A stretch of DNA of 64,000 bases from Megamerina dolium (GCA_963854835.1 OY978529.1:35274055-35338054), one strand, 5' to 3'. Numbered from the stretch's first letter, positions 1-10,781 are shown. The notes: a model not told the origin generated them from the letters alone. Made by a program: numbers and translations.

Positions 1-945
1 ACTCAGCCCAAAGTAACACCTGTTAGCAAGAGTTATCCTACGCATGATCTCCAAGCTGACGTCATTACTGCTGTTAATGCTGGTTCCAAGATAGACAAAG
101 TCCCTTACTACTTCAAAAGCGTAGTTGTCAACAGTGACGTGCTGTCCAAGACGCCGTGACTCTGTGTTTGTTGACACTAGATACTTCGTCTTGCCCTCGT
201 TCACCGTGAGACCCATCCGACGCGACTCTTTTTCCAACTCTGAGAATGTTGCACTGACTGCTCGCGTGTTCATGGCGATTATGTCAATATCGTCGGCATA
301 CGCTAACAGCATGACTTTTGTTGAAGATAGTGCCATTATGTCGTAAATCAGCAGCTCGTATTATTTTCTCCATAATAAGATTGAAGAAGTGGCACGATAA
401 CGAATCACCTTGTCTGAAACCTCTTTCGGTACTAAACGGTGCGGACAGGTCCTTCCCAATTTTCACTGCACAACGGGAGTTATGCAGTGTCATTCTACAA
501 AGTCGAATGAGCTTTGCAGGAATACCGCACGCAGACATTGTTGCGTAGAGGTAATCCCTTACCGGACTGTCGAAAGCGGCTTTATAATCAACAAATAGGT
601 GGTGTGTGTCGATCTGTTTTTCTTGGGTCTTCTCCAGGATTTGGCGCAGTGTGAAAATCTGGTCGATGGTGGATTTATCAGGTCTGAAGCCACACTGATA
701 AGGTCAAATCAGCTTGCTGAGCATAGGCTTTATCCTTTCACACAGTACGCTCGATAGAACCTTGTATGCGTTGCCCAGGAGACTTATTCCACGGTAATTG
801 GCGCAAATTGTGAGGTCTCCTTTTTTATGTACGGGACAGAGAACACTGTGTCTCCAATCATCAGGCATGCTTTCATCCGACCATATTCTGCCTATGAGCT
901 GGTTCATGCAGGCGAGCAGCTCATCGCCTCCGGTCTTAAACAATT
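1..945 (-). pseudogene. Reverse transcriptase domain of RTE-like copy 1 (partial)
   Basis: Minus-strand pieces in family order: FKTGGDELLACMNQLIGRIW and MPDDWRHSVLCPVHKKGD (943-704), a segment near 700-600 matching YQCGFRPDKSTIDQIFTLRQ, and CGIPAKLIRLCRMTLHNSR through GFRQGDSLSCHFFN (538-284). The catalytic YADDIDI region follows near 310-280. From about 240 to base 1 comes the NEGKTKYLVS...ESRRLG and YLGTSIN thumb region. Frames are interrupted near 700 and 340. The C-terminus is cut by the window edge. Confidence 0.82.
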
Positions 946-1529
946 CGGCAGGCAGGCCACCAGCACCTGCAGCTTTGTTGTTCTTCAGCCTTAAAATAAC
1001 CGTTTCAACCTCGTCATAGTCGGGTGGTGGAACATCAGCACCATCGTCTGTAATTGAGGTTATCGGGCAATCTCCTCCACTGGCGGAATTGTTCGTAGCA
1101 TCGCCATTCAGTAACGTGGAGAAGTGTTCCCACCATAGGCTCAGTACACTCTGAACATCTGCAACCAGATTCCCATTTCCGTCACGACAAGAAAGACGCT
1201 CTGGGATTTAAACCGGCACTCAGGTGCTTGATCTTTTCGAAGAATTTTCGAGTCTCGTTCTTGTCGGTACACATCTCTATCTCCTCACACTCGCGTCTTT
1301 CCAACTACCTCTTCTTGCTCCTCAAATTACGTCTCTCTGCGCTCCTTTTCTCTCTGTACCGCTCCTTAACAGCTCGCCCTGCGCCTGCATGCAGGGTTTT
1401 TCTGTAGGCGGCGTCTTTCTCTGCGGTATCGTCGTATACCACTCATTCCTCAGAGGCTGGTAGTAACGGATTACCTCCTCGGCAGCAGTAGTCATGGAGT
1501 GGGATATATGTGTCCACCGTGCGCATGTA

Positions 1530-2101
1530 TCATCAAGTGGCGGAGTGTTCTGCATAAGCAGATCCGATAGTCTCTGGTCTGATGTCGAGCTTTCTCTGTG
1601 TGGGACTTCTCTTGTTATTTGCGACACATAAACGTGTGCGCACCTTAGTTGCAACAGGATAGGGTTCCGAGTTAATGTTGGCACCACGGATCGATTTCAC
1701 GTCCATCACACTGGAACCATGCCTTCCGTCAATCACCACATTATCAATTTGATTTCTTGTTCGTTGATCTGGAGACAACCATGTCGCTTTGTGGATGTCG
1801 AGATGTTGAATCTGTATACCACCAATTACCATGTTTCGTGCTGCGGCGAAGTCGATCAGCCTCATTCCGTTATCGGAGGTGTTCTGGTGGACGATGAATT
1901 TTCCGACAGTTGGACCAAAATTACCTTCTTTGCCCACCCTGGCAATAAAATCACCAAGCACGATTTTGATATCGTGGCGAGGAATTGATAGAAGCTCTCC
2001 TTGGTCACGTTGTCCTTCTCATCCGTCGGAACGGGGGCACATATAAGGCTGATGTTAAAGAATTTTGCCCTGATGCGGATTGTGGCCAGCCGTTCGTTCA
2101 C
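1530..2101 (-). pseudogene. Endonuclease domain of RTE-like copy 1
   Basis: Two overlapping minus-strand frames carry the domain. The N-terminal part (2101-1862) reads NERLATIRIRAKFFNISLIC, then APVPTDEKDNVTKESFYQF. The C-terminal part (1961-1533) begins LGDFIARVGKEGNFG and includes NGMRLIDFAAARNMVI, TWLSPDQRTRNQIDNVVID and a degraded SDHYL-type box. The order and spacing match APE-like endonucleases of non-LTR elements, which nick target DNA to prime reverse transcription. The frame change between the halves and the altered last catalytic box (NSEPYPV where a histidine-containing SDHY box is expected) make it inactive. Confidence 0.8.
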
Positions 2102-2560
2102 AGGCGTGAAATGTGAGACAAGGTGTCATAGTCTCTTGCTGACCAAAAATCCACATCCTAATTCGTACCTTTCAGCATGGCAAGTATATATCACATCACG
2201 CTCTTTTAGAACAGCCCTTTCCCGTCCATTACATTTCTTGGAGAGCAGTCATATCAACCTTATACTTATTGAGAATATCAACTAATTGGATAGAGGCACC
2301 TTCCCTGCAGAGGGATCGGACATTTCAGGTGCATATCCGCAAATTGTGATCCTTATTTCCTTTGCGGGGGTCATCAACAAAAAGGTGACGGATCCGAAGT
2401 GCAACCTCTACGCGAAGAAGTTTTCGCCCTCACTTTAGCCGTCTCCCAGCGGCTGCTAGGAAGACATTACCCGGTCATCGTCACAAAACTACATGACGAC
2501 CAGTGATGAGTTCAACAAGGATTGCACTAATATCAGCAGGTTGAGGCAGATACACATGTT

Positions 2561-3170
2561 AACTTGTTAATTGACAGCTTGACAACTGGATCTGTCATAA
2601 AATCCCTACCGGGGAACGTATATTTAAGTGAATAATCCTTTATTTTATCAGATACTTCTAATGTAGATAGATCCAATGATTTTATGACGATTTTTGTCCT
2701 TAAAAGCTTTAAGCAACCATTTGGAAACATATTCCCATATTCGAGTTTCGTTTTTATAAATAGAGTTTTGTAAGGATTTTTTATAGTTTGGGTTGTTGAG
2801 AGAAAAGTAATATCTCAGTTTCCCAAGATATTAGCGATTTTAACCGAGCTTTTTTAGTTTAAAATTGGTGCTTTAGCCAATAGTTGAAGAGAAATAATTC
2901 CAAAAAAAATTGAAAATCTTATGTTTACTATCAACGGCCTCTAGAAAGTGCTCTGACGCACGAAACAATAAAAAATCCATATTTTTTTACAACTACAAAG
3001 ATCATCAAATAAGTTTAAGATATGAACTAAAAATTTCATTTTACTTTTTCCTTTAAAATAAACAATCAGAACATACATTTGGTCTAAAACCACTTTCGGA
3101 CAGTAAATAAATGTAATTTGTATGAAATTTCCAAAAAATACAATATATAATGAGATGTGTGGAGCATTTC
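2561..3170. other. AT-rich spacer, no gene seen
   Basis: No ORF with family features, RNA gene or ordered repeat was found between the leader of RTE-like copy 1 and the tail of copy 2. One unremarkable 65-aa minus-strand frame is present and has no support. Confidence 0.5.
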
Positions 3171-3196
3171 ATTACTTACTTACTTACTTACTTATG
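3171..3196 (-). repeat. (AAGT)n 3' tail of RTE-like copy 2
   Basis: A short ACTT tandem repeat on the plus strand sits exactly beyond the 3' end of the adjacent minus-strand retrotransposon copy. In element orientation the end reads GGCAACATAAGTAAGTAAG. RTE-type elements characteristically end in short tandem repeats instead of poly(A), so I read it as the element tail and not as a chance microsatellite. Confidence 0.7.
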
Positions 3197-3807
3197 TTGC
3201 CATTACAACCGAAAATCGATATAGGCCGAATTTTGTGTGGTTCGCCAACTATCTCTATCCTTCGCTAGCTGGTTAGCTCCAGTTAGAAATTCCAAGCAGT
3301 TTCAAGTTCTCCAGCAGTTGGTCTTTCCACCGGAGGTTAGGTCTGCCCCTTCTGTCTCGTCCACCTGCTGGTGCCGAATATAACACCTTCCTAGCTTAAA
3401 TTCGCTCTACACGACCTAGCCATCGTAGCCGCCGGCATACAGCTCATAGAGCTCATGATTGTATCTTATTCGATATCCGCCATCAACTCAAATCGGTCCA
3501 AAGATTTTCAACAATAGAGTCTGCCGATGATGAGGACAATACCAAGTACGTAGTGCCAATAAACAAAGAGTCCCGGCGTCTTGTGCAACACGTCACTGTA
3601 GATAACTACGGTTTTGAAGTAGTGAAGGACGTTGTCTATCTTGGAACCAGCATTAACACCAGCCTGGAGATATTGCGAAGGGTCACTCTTGCTAGCAGGT
3701 GCTACTTTCTGTTAATTAAGCAGTGGAGAAGTCGAGACCTCTCTCGAGAACCGAAAACCACACTCTACAAGTCTCTCAACATGCCTGTCCTTACATACAA
3801 GGTGCGA
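3197..3807 (-). mobile_element. RTE-like retrotransposon, copy 2, with inverted 5' part
   Basis: The left part (3530-3197, minus strand) is the RT C-terminus and 3' end; it shows YRIRYNHELYELY and the GRxRRGRPNLRWKDQ region, both frame-damaged. The right part (3540-3807) reads in the opposite, plus-strand direction. It contains NKESRRLVQHVTVDNYGFEV, VYLGTSINTS and DLSREPKTTLYKSL, the thumb region that should lie just upstream of the C-terminus. About 40 residues that normally join the two are missing at the junction. A head-to-head arrangement of neighbouring segments of one element is the signature of a 5' inversion. A mariner remnant abuts the right end. Confidence 0.8.
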
Positions 3808-4390
3808 CAATTATGTATTAAGACTCGAACCATATCTCATCAACCAAGCGCGCCATCTATGTGTGAGCGTTTTGAAGCATCAACCTTTCTCTACTAACTG
3901 TCAAAATTTCATGACATTTGGTTGACATTTAATGTTTATTGACATTCATTTTACAAAACACGTGTTCGTTTGATGTTGAAATTTTCTCTGTTGCACGATA
4001 ATGCACCGAGTCACACAGCACTCATTGTTCGTCAATTTTTGGCTCGGAATCAGGTCTGTGTGTTGAATCACCCGACGTATTCACCTGATTTGGCACTGTG
4101 CGACTTCTTTTTGTTCCCAAAACTGAAATTGAAGTTGAAAGGATGCTTTTTTGATGACATTCAGACCATACAACGTGCTTCGACGGGGGCACTGGACGCA
4201 ATTCCGAAAAATGAGCTGGAACACGCGTTTGAATCACTATTAAACCGATGTAACAAGTGTATTGAATCAGGAGGAGAATATTTCGAAAAGTCATACGCAA
4301 GATCTTTGAAGCCTTTCGTTCCTTCTACTAAGGAGGACTTCACTTCTTGGGAATTATCACCGTTACTATGCTTAGTGAATGAGTAAATAA
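3808..4390 (+). mobile_element. mariner transposon remnant (C-terminal half of transposase)
   Basis: The ORF at 3970-4386 has the second and third catalytic regions of a mariner transposase: LLHDNAPSHTALIVRQFLAR, then HPTYSPDLALCDFFLFPKLK. Exactly 34 residues separate the aspartates of HDNA and CDFF, the D34D spacing of true mariners. The family C-terminal box GGEYFEKS follows. The N-terminal helix-turn-helix region and first catalytic aspartate are absent: about 160 bp of apparent 5' leader joins directly to the C-terminal half, so the copy is internally deleted. No clear terminal inverted repeats were identified. Confidence 0.85.
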
Positions 4391-6060
4391 GTTAAAAAAC
4401 ACCGCCATCTTGAATTCATCAGCTCAAGCAAGAAAACCCATAACTAGTGTATGCATTTATTCTGAACTAGTTCTATGCACTACATGTTAAGCTGATTTTT
4501 GAATTATAACATAGCAATTTTCATTCTTTCATTGCAACATGTTGAATTTCGTTGATTAAATTACTGATTGCACGCATTATTCTACTTCTTCTTCTTCTTC
4601 ATGTACACATTTACTCAAGTGATATTAACACATACATCCATGTAGTACTAGTATAGATATGAGTATGAATGCATATCGTAGAATAGTTATGTCATACCAT
4701 ATGTACGTATGACTGAGCACACACAGGTATGACAGTTGCATGCATAATCAAATTCAATTTCATATTCATTTTCACACACAAACGCATGCATGCTTGGAAA
4801 TCAATCAACACTCACATCAGCATTGTCGCCATCATCATCATCATCATCATCGTTATCATTATGATCAACAACAAGTGAAAATTATGAAGATGAACAAAAG
4901 TAAGCTAGCAGCAGACATCGATAGAAATGATAATGGTTTACGCAATCGTTTTTGGCTGGAAAAAGATAATTTGCATATGCACACACACGCACATGTAACC
5001 AACTGATATGGCATTATTCTTTGCATTGCAACAGAATTGTATCACAACAAATCATCTCCGACAGTATAATATCATGCTAAGTATCATGTATATATGTTAC
5101 TTTGGACCACAATAGCAAATAAGTACATACTAATTCATGATAATATTGCGTTTCTACCTAAAATCATCCTGTAACAATTACAAGTGCTACTCACTAATTA
5201 GTTATGTACGAGAATCTCGTGCCATCGTTGTTCTATTAATACAATCATGTACCTATCGGTATTTCACTTGCCCTCCTGACTTAGATTGGCTTAATTTCAC
5301 TTATTTTTTTTTTTTGCGTTTCTTCCAATTAATTTTCCCTTTTTTCTTGCACTTTCATTTCATTCTCTTCCTCCGCTATTATATATTTTCATGTGGTTTA
5401 ACTTGTCTCGTCGGTAGCCTTAATTGAATTTATTACTGACAGACCATTTAACCGTTTTTCTTGAATTTTTTTCCTATGCCTGCGTTGCCAACTAAATATT
5501 CATACATGTATATACTTAGTACATAAAGAAGGCATTATTTAACTTTACGTATCGTTTCACAATATACTTACAAACGAATTGCTCCTGTAAATATTCGGTC
5601 ATTCAACACAACATTCGAGCTAATACATACTTATAATAACAATAATAAAAACAACAACAACAACAAGAATAATAGCATTAATTATATGTTTGATTACAAC
5701 ATTGTATGTATATTCTATGTACTAAAAGTTGTATGATGATAGTTAATAATAGAATGATGTTTACATTAGGCTACATGAATAAATTAAAGGAATTTGCGTT
5801 GGTGAATAGTACAAGAAATAAGAAAAAAAAGTAATAATAAATAATAAACAAACTTAAGAGATTTAAATGAATATCTTATGTATATTTTTATATGGAAGCT
5901 GTTTTTTGGAGTGCTGCATTAATTAGAAGAATAAAATAAGGCTTCAGCCTGGGCGTTCATTAGATCGGAAATGGTTTTGCATTCAAGGAAGTACAATCCT
6001 TAGTACTTTTCCATCATAACAATTCATTCACCGTGGACAATTAAACATATATGTCCAGTG
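4391..6060. other. Noncoding AT-rich stretch with short microsatellites
   Basis: Contains a short (ATC)n run near 4833-4855, (CAA)n near 5650-5665 and ordinary AT-rich sequence. The His-rich frame over the CAT repeat at 4740-5006 is a microsatellite artefact. No splice-framed coding exon, RNA gene or transposon domain was recognised. Confidence 0.5.
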
Positions 6061-6295
6061 TGTAAAAATATATCACGCCGATCATGAACAAATTTCCGCA
6101 TTAAATTTTTCACGTCAGCAATCTAAAATGTAGGGAAAAATTTTGCACGGAAATTTGTTCATGATAAACCTGAAAATGTATATTTGTGTAATTCAGTATG
6201 TAAAACTACACATTAAATGTGTAAAATTGCACAATCATTGTGTAAAAATACACATTGTGCGTAAAAATGCACACATTGCGTAAAGTTATATGAGA
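6061..6295. repeat. Near-palindrome plus minisatellite of short palindromic units
   Basis: Two perfect 18-bp arms at 6081-6098 (ATCATGAACAAATTTCCG) and 6148-6165 are inverted around a 49-bp core. The core pairs further through AAATTTTTC and GAAAAATTT. From about 6195 to 6290 follow four or five diverged units of roughly 17-24 bp of the type TGTGTAAAATTGCACA, each itself nearly palindromic. A related array lies at 7915-8115 beyond the mariner and SINE insertions. It is probably a dispersed nonautonomous element with an internal minisatellite; the family is unknown. Confidence 0.6.
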
Positions 6296-6299
6296 GAAC

Positions 6300-7320
6300 A
6301 AAGAAAGCTCCGTCATTTTTGGATAGTTATTGTGAAAGAACGGTATCCGACATTTTATCCGAAATGATATCTACCGCTAGCTGCAACTTTTTCCCATCTC
6401 TCTGGCATAGTACGGACACCGAATTGAATGAAATCTTTATCTTTTGAGAATATCCAAAAATCGTTACAATTTTTTGTATCTTCATATAATATGATCACGC
6501 TGCACAGTCAGGCTATGAGACATCGAACGGAACAATTGATAATTGAAGCGCATTAAAAAGTGAATATGGCGGTGTGGGGTAAAGCTTGTCAATTGAGTGT
6601 TTTCAAGTATGCTTTGTCCAGCGCCGTAACATATGGACTAGAAGTTGGCACATTTTTGCTTGAGTGCTCGATTCAAACTCATTAATTGTGTTTTGGTGGA
6701 GAGCTCCAGTAATGGTTTCGTTCGGTTTGAACAACTTCTAATGCACGATGATCAACTGATTTCACCAAATACACAACATGTGCTTTTTCCATGAATATTC
6801 GGCTTGACTGTCGATATTGAAACAAGACCACTTGGTCCCCATAGTGGATTCATTTTTCATCACCGCTAACTATACGAAGCAAAAAATCATTTTGATTGTT
6901 CAAAATTTCTCAACTTCAGCTCATATGGAAATCATCTTCCTGGGTTTTGACTAATTTCCAACGATTTAAACTATGTTAAATGGATTGTTGATCCTCTTCC
7001 AATTGAATTGCTAATTTTTCTTGCGTTTAACACTAATAATGATTCCGATTCCGCATCTTCGTACATTTTCGACCTTTCCCTACGTTCTTTGTCTTCGATG
7101 TCAAACACGCCATTCTTAAACGTTTGAAACCGTTCTCGACAACTTCTTTCACTTAAAGCAACCATATTCTCCAATCTTCCTCTACCAATGTTTCCAATTC
7201 ATCTACATTCCACCTTCCGCTACATTATCTGACTTCGACGTCAAATTCATCGTTCTTAAACCACTCGCAACAACTTCTATCCTTTTAAAGTAGCCTCACC
7301 ATATGCATACTTCTACGGCC
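6300..7320 (-). mobile_element. mariner transposon remnant, minus strand
   Basis: The frame at 7174-6971 matches the mariner N-terminal DNA-binding region: SERSCRERFQTFKNGVFDIE then DKERRERSKMYEDAESESLL. Further along the minus strand, degraded pieces such as LFKPNETITG (about 6710) and the C-terminal region near 6400 continue in family order with many stops. A second, more damaged version of the N-terminal motif (RSCCEWFKNDEFDVE) lies upstream at about 7320-7230, suggesting a local duplication. The element is dead. Confidence 0.75.
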
Positions 7321-7431
7321 AATCGATATGCCTGAGCTACAGATATCATTAAATTTCTGTAGTTGGTAGTTTGCTCCAAAAAAAATTAAATGATACTAAT
7401 CCCAAATCGCCAATATTTCAAGGTATTGCCA

Positions 7432-7820
7432 GTGGGTGCCGTAGTTCAGAGGTTAGTGTGTTGGCATCTGATCTGTATGTCGTGGTTTCAATCCCCGGCT
7501 GAAGCATAACAAATTTAATATCGAAAAGATTTTTCTTTCGAACGGTACCCACCTGTCCGCAAGCAATTGGCAATTTTTCCGGCAGTAACAATTTGCGATG
7601 GAAAAGCTTCTAAAAGAACCCTGTGATAAAAATTCGGAAAAAGTGATGTCGAAAGAGTTCTGCCGTTCGGAACCGGCTAAAATAAGTAGGTCCCTTCTAA
7701 TACTGTCCAAACTTTGAGACGCACAACAGTAATGGAACAAAAGCTCGGCCAAAGAGCCCTTTGGGGCTTTAAGTGGCACATATTTATTTATTTATTTATT
7801 TTTATTTTTTTTTTTTTTAT
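7432..7820 (+). mobile_element. tRNA-derived SINE, copy A (full length)
   Basis: The head is tRNA-like, with a Pol III A box TAGTTCAGAGG at 7442-7452 and a B box GGTTTCAATCC at 7484-7494. An unrelated body of about 250 bp follows, then GGCACATA and a (TTTA)n/oligo-T tail at 7781-7820. The 8-bp word TATTGCCA occurs at both borders (7424-7431 and 7821-7828), a candidate target-site duplication. The body recurs at six other places in this window. Frames across it have no coding meaning. Confidence 0.88.
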
Positions 7821-7914
7821 TATTGCCATATGTCCAACTTCACGATATTATGTTTTACATCTGAAAATTTCAACAAGAACTAACTGGTCCATTTTTTTGT
7901 CATAAGGGAGAGTA

Positions 7915-8115
7915 TTATGTGTACTTCCATTCATGCAATGTTTAAAGTTGCACACACAGTGTTTAAAATTGCACAATAATGATTAAAATGACATGTTCAT
8001 TGGTTCAAAGCATTTACATTTAGTGTTTAAAATTACATACGGTTGAACATTCGCTGTTTAAATTTACACATTTAGTGTTGAAAATTACGCAATCAAGGTT
8101 TTTAATTACTAACTT
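7915..8115. repeat. Minisatellite of TGTTTAAAATTGCACA-type units
   Basis: Six or so diverged units of the form gTGTTTAAAATTrCACA, ending at TTGTTCATGATA (about 8111-8122). This matches the end of the palindrome at 6148-6165. It is probably the other part of the same repeat element, separated from it by a mariner remnant and a SINE. Confidence 0.55.
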
Positions 8116-8122
8116 GTTCATG

Positions 8123-9580
8123 ATATGTTATGAGAAGAATTACATTGGCGAACATACCCTGATAAAAAATAGAAAAACAATATTACAACAACAACAACAA
8201 CAACTCACAATAATTGTCCAGTCGTTTTCTTTTTATACAATGGTCTTTGGCGTTGCTACGATTATTGTTGTTGGCGTGATTATTTAGATTTTATAAATAT
8301 TTAAACTGAAACAACAACAACAATAACAACGGCATTCAGTTCAACAAATATTTTATTTAATTTGTTGTTCGTGCTCATACATACATATGTACATACATAC
8401 ATGTGTACATAGGTAAGTATAGTATAAGCATATCTCTGTCTGTATGAGTAACAGTCTTCTTGACATTTTAACATTCTTCCTACTTTTAGCCTTCCATGAA
8501 AATATACTATGCATAGAGTACATTTGCACATAGGAGCATAACCCCACAATTCTCTTGTGCCTTGTCCTTTCTATTTGTTCATTCATTGTTTTTGTTGTTG
8601 TTTTTGTTTTGTTCTCCTTCTATATGCTATTTACATACACACGAACTACATATTCGTATTTTCTCTGCTCATAACGCCGCTGGCCCCAAAAGTGAGGCAG
8701 TCATCATTGTTTAGAATGATGAAAGTACAAGACAATACAGTTGTGGTAGTGTTATCGTCTACGAGTTGAGCCACAATTTGTCAACCATGCATTTTTTGTG
8801 GCCATTGCTGTTATACTGGCTGTTGCTGTTGTTGTTGCTGGTCACATTTTTTTCTTCAATTTAGAAAATGGGTACAGTACACCTGAAGAAGCTCGAAGAA
8901 GCGGATGGCAAAGGGTCTGGTGATGTTTGACTATCGTATCATTCTTGTTCTTGGGTGCGTTTCATTTTCGTTGCATTGTTCAACATATTCTTGCTACTTG
9001 TTACTGTTGTTATTTATTCTGTTGCTTTCATTAGCACTACAGCAGCTATGTTTTTGAAGCATTTGCATAGACCATAGAAATATGGCCGTATACATATGCA
9101 TTTATGTATATGCTTATTTGCTTCAATGCTGGTTTTAGTTGTGTTGTTGTTGTTGTTTCTACGATATTATTGTTTAATCCGATGTTCCATATTATTTAGT
9201 ATTTTCTACCTTACTATGTATGAGTATACAGTAGTTCGCATTTGTATATACTCGTAATTGGTAGATATACCTACATAGTACAAATTGGAAAGAGATGATA
9301 ACTAATTAAAACAACTCAATTGTATATTTGCTCTACATACAGTTGCTCACATATATGATCATACATAAAAAAAAAATGTATTTTTATTGTATATTTTATA
9401 CACAAATGTACCTTACCTAAATAGGTGACCGTTAATAGCTCGAATTCTAGAGCTCATAGCCCAAAACTATATGATTTGATAAAAAAAAAAACCCCAAATT
9501 AGACAGTTTCGTCCAAATATATGAAACTGAAGAACTCACTGTTGAATCGTAATTTGGAAAAATTATTTCTTTGGCATTTT
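8123..9580. other. Noncoding stretch with CAA/GTT microsatellites
   Basis: Several short (CAA)n/(GTT)n runs (about 8186-8202, 8310-8330, 8590-8610, 8820-8840, 9140-9160) and ATGTATG-type repeats. No exon-like frame, RNA gene or transposon domain was recognised. Confidence 0.5.
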
Positions 9581-9589
9581 TCCTATTAT

Positions 9590-9870
9590 TTAACCATCAA
9601 ATCGCTCCTCTAGAGGGGTCCCTTGTATGACTGGCCACAATTAGTTCTCGTTCCTTGGCATTTTTCCGAACCATATTCACCCCTATCTTTTTCCCTTAGC
9701 ATGGCTCCCTTACAAAGTCAGTGTTTTTATAAAATTCGCTAACTTCGCTTTTCGGAATTCGGAATCGCTAGAGGGTAAACAGTATTACCAGTTACCATTC
9801 ACTTTATTTTCCCAACATACTGTCTATCTTCTTACAAAATTCATATTTTTATAAAATATGCTAGTTACTA
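9590..9870 (+). repeat. CCTCTAGAGGGG-type dispersed repeat (weak copy)
   Basis: Carries the landmark words of a family seen more fully at 24.4-25.4 kb: AATCGCTCCTCTAGAGGGGT near 9600 and a CACCCCTATCTTTTTCCC block near 9680. A degraded ACTCCCATACAAAA-equivalent (GGCTCCCTTACAAAG) follows. Low identity; borders approximate. Confidence 0.4.
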
Positions 9871-9899
9871 GTGTTAAAGTCTTTAAATACTTCAAAAGC

Positions 9900-10270
9900 A
9901 TTGATGCGTTGACTGCTCGCGTGTTCATGACGGCATAAAACTTTTGTTGAAGACAGTGCCATTATGTTGTAAATCAGCAACTCCAATCACCTTGTCTGAA
10001 ATCTCATTCGCCATTAAACGGTGGGAAATGGCATTCCCAATTTTCGCTGCAAAATGGAAGTTAAGCAGTGTCATTCTGCAAAGTCGGACGAGTTTTGCAG
10101 GAATACCAAACTCAGGAATTCTTATACACATGTAATCCCTTATCGAATTGTCGAAAGCGATTTTATATTCAACAAATAATTGGTGCGTGCCACTTCTCTC
10201 TTTTCTAGAATACAGCATGAAAATCGGGTTAACGGTGGATTTGTTAGGTGAAATGTAACCCAGACTCAAA
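9900..10270 (-). mobile_element. RTE-like retrotransposon fragment (RT palm)
   Basis: The minus-strand frame at 10269-9925 reads LFVEYKIAFDNSIRDYMCIR, then EFGIPAKLVRLCRMTLLNFH and ADLQHNGTVFNKS. These match the palm region of copy 1 with several substitutions and a missing GFRQGDS box. It is an isolated fragment placed downstream of a separate insertion (10328-10781) of the same family. Confidence 0.75.
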
Positions 10271-10327
10271 TGAATGAATTAAAAAAACACTTAATAATAA
10301 GTTCATACATTTCACAGGACTCACTTC

Positions 10328-10781
10328 CTTCTCTTATGTGGTCATTATAACCGAAAATCGATTTAGGCCGAATCAAGCAAGGTTCGCCAGTCAGCTCTTT
10401 CCTGTTAGAATTTCCAAGCGCTAACAAATTCTCCAGTACTTGATCTTTCCACCGAAGGTTAGGTCTGCCTCTTCTACGTCGTCCACCAGCGGGTTCCAAA
10501 TATAACACCTTCTTAGCCGTAGCGAGTTCTTCCATTCGCCACAACATGACCTAGCCAGCGCAGGCGCTTAATCTTAATGCGCATTACTATGTCAATATCA
10601 TCGGCATACGCTAACAGCATGACACTTTTGTTGAAGATAGTGCTATTATGTTGTAGATCAGGAGAACAGAACAAACTACATGACGTCCAGTCGACTTGCG
10701 ATGAGTTCAACATGGACTGTGCTATCCCCACCCAGTTGTGGTAGTTAGACACGTTACCTTGCGAAAATACCACCAAACCAC
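10328..10781 (-). mobile_element. Internally deleted RTE-like copy 3 with 13-bp target-site duplication
   Basis: Flanked by exact 13-bp duplications CAGGACTCACTTC at 10315-10327 and 10782-10794. In element orientation it holds about 100 bp of 5' leader related to 2470-2560, then LQHNSTIFNKSVMLLAYADD with the RT catalytic box, joined directly to RIKIKRLRWLGHVV and PAGGRRRRGRPNLRWKDQV. The family 3' end ACCACATAAG follows. The endonuclease, most of the RT and the thumb are missing. Both true ends and the duplications suggest it either inserted in this short form or was deleted afterwards. Confidence 0.8.

Larger units (their letters stand above)
1..2560 (-). mobile_element. RTE-like non-LTR retrotransposon, copy 1 (runs off the left edge)
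   Basis: Read on the minus strand, this is one degenerate retrotransposon: a 5' leader near 2560-2400, an apurinic-type endonuclease at about 2101-1530, then a reverse transcriptase from about 1080 down to base 1. Peptide pieces in order include GDFIARVGKEGNFG and NQIDNVVIDGRHGSSV (endonuclease), PVHKKGDLTICANYRGISLL (RT fingers), CGIPAKLIRLCRMTL and GFRQGDSLSCHFFNL (palm), then the YADDIDI-type catalytic box near 300. Frames shift several times, so it is a dead copy. There is no separate gag ORF. The endonuclease-plus-RT single-ORF design and its similarity to proteins annotated as craniofacial development protein 2-like point to the RTE clade; the clade is inference. The thumb and 3' end lie outside the window. 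Confidence 0.88.

Noticed and set aside
4740..5006. His-rich 88-aa ORF
   Set aside because: Produced by a CAT microsatellite and CAC/CAT-rich DNA; no other coding sign.
7434..7505. A functional tRNA gene suggested by A and B boxes
   Set aside because: The cloverleaf stems do not pair properly, and the same head plus a common body recurs elsewhere; it is the head of a SINE.
7453..7779. 108-aa minus-strand ORF across the SINE
   Set aside because: It is the reverse strand of SINE copy A; related frames in copy B have the same cause.
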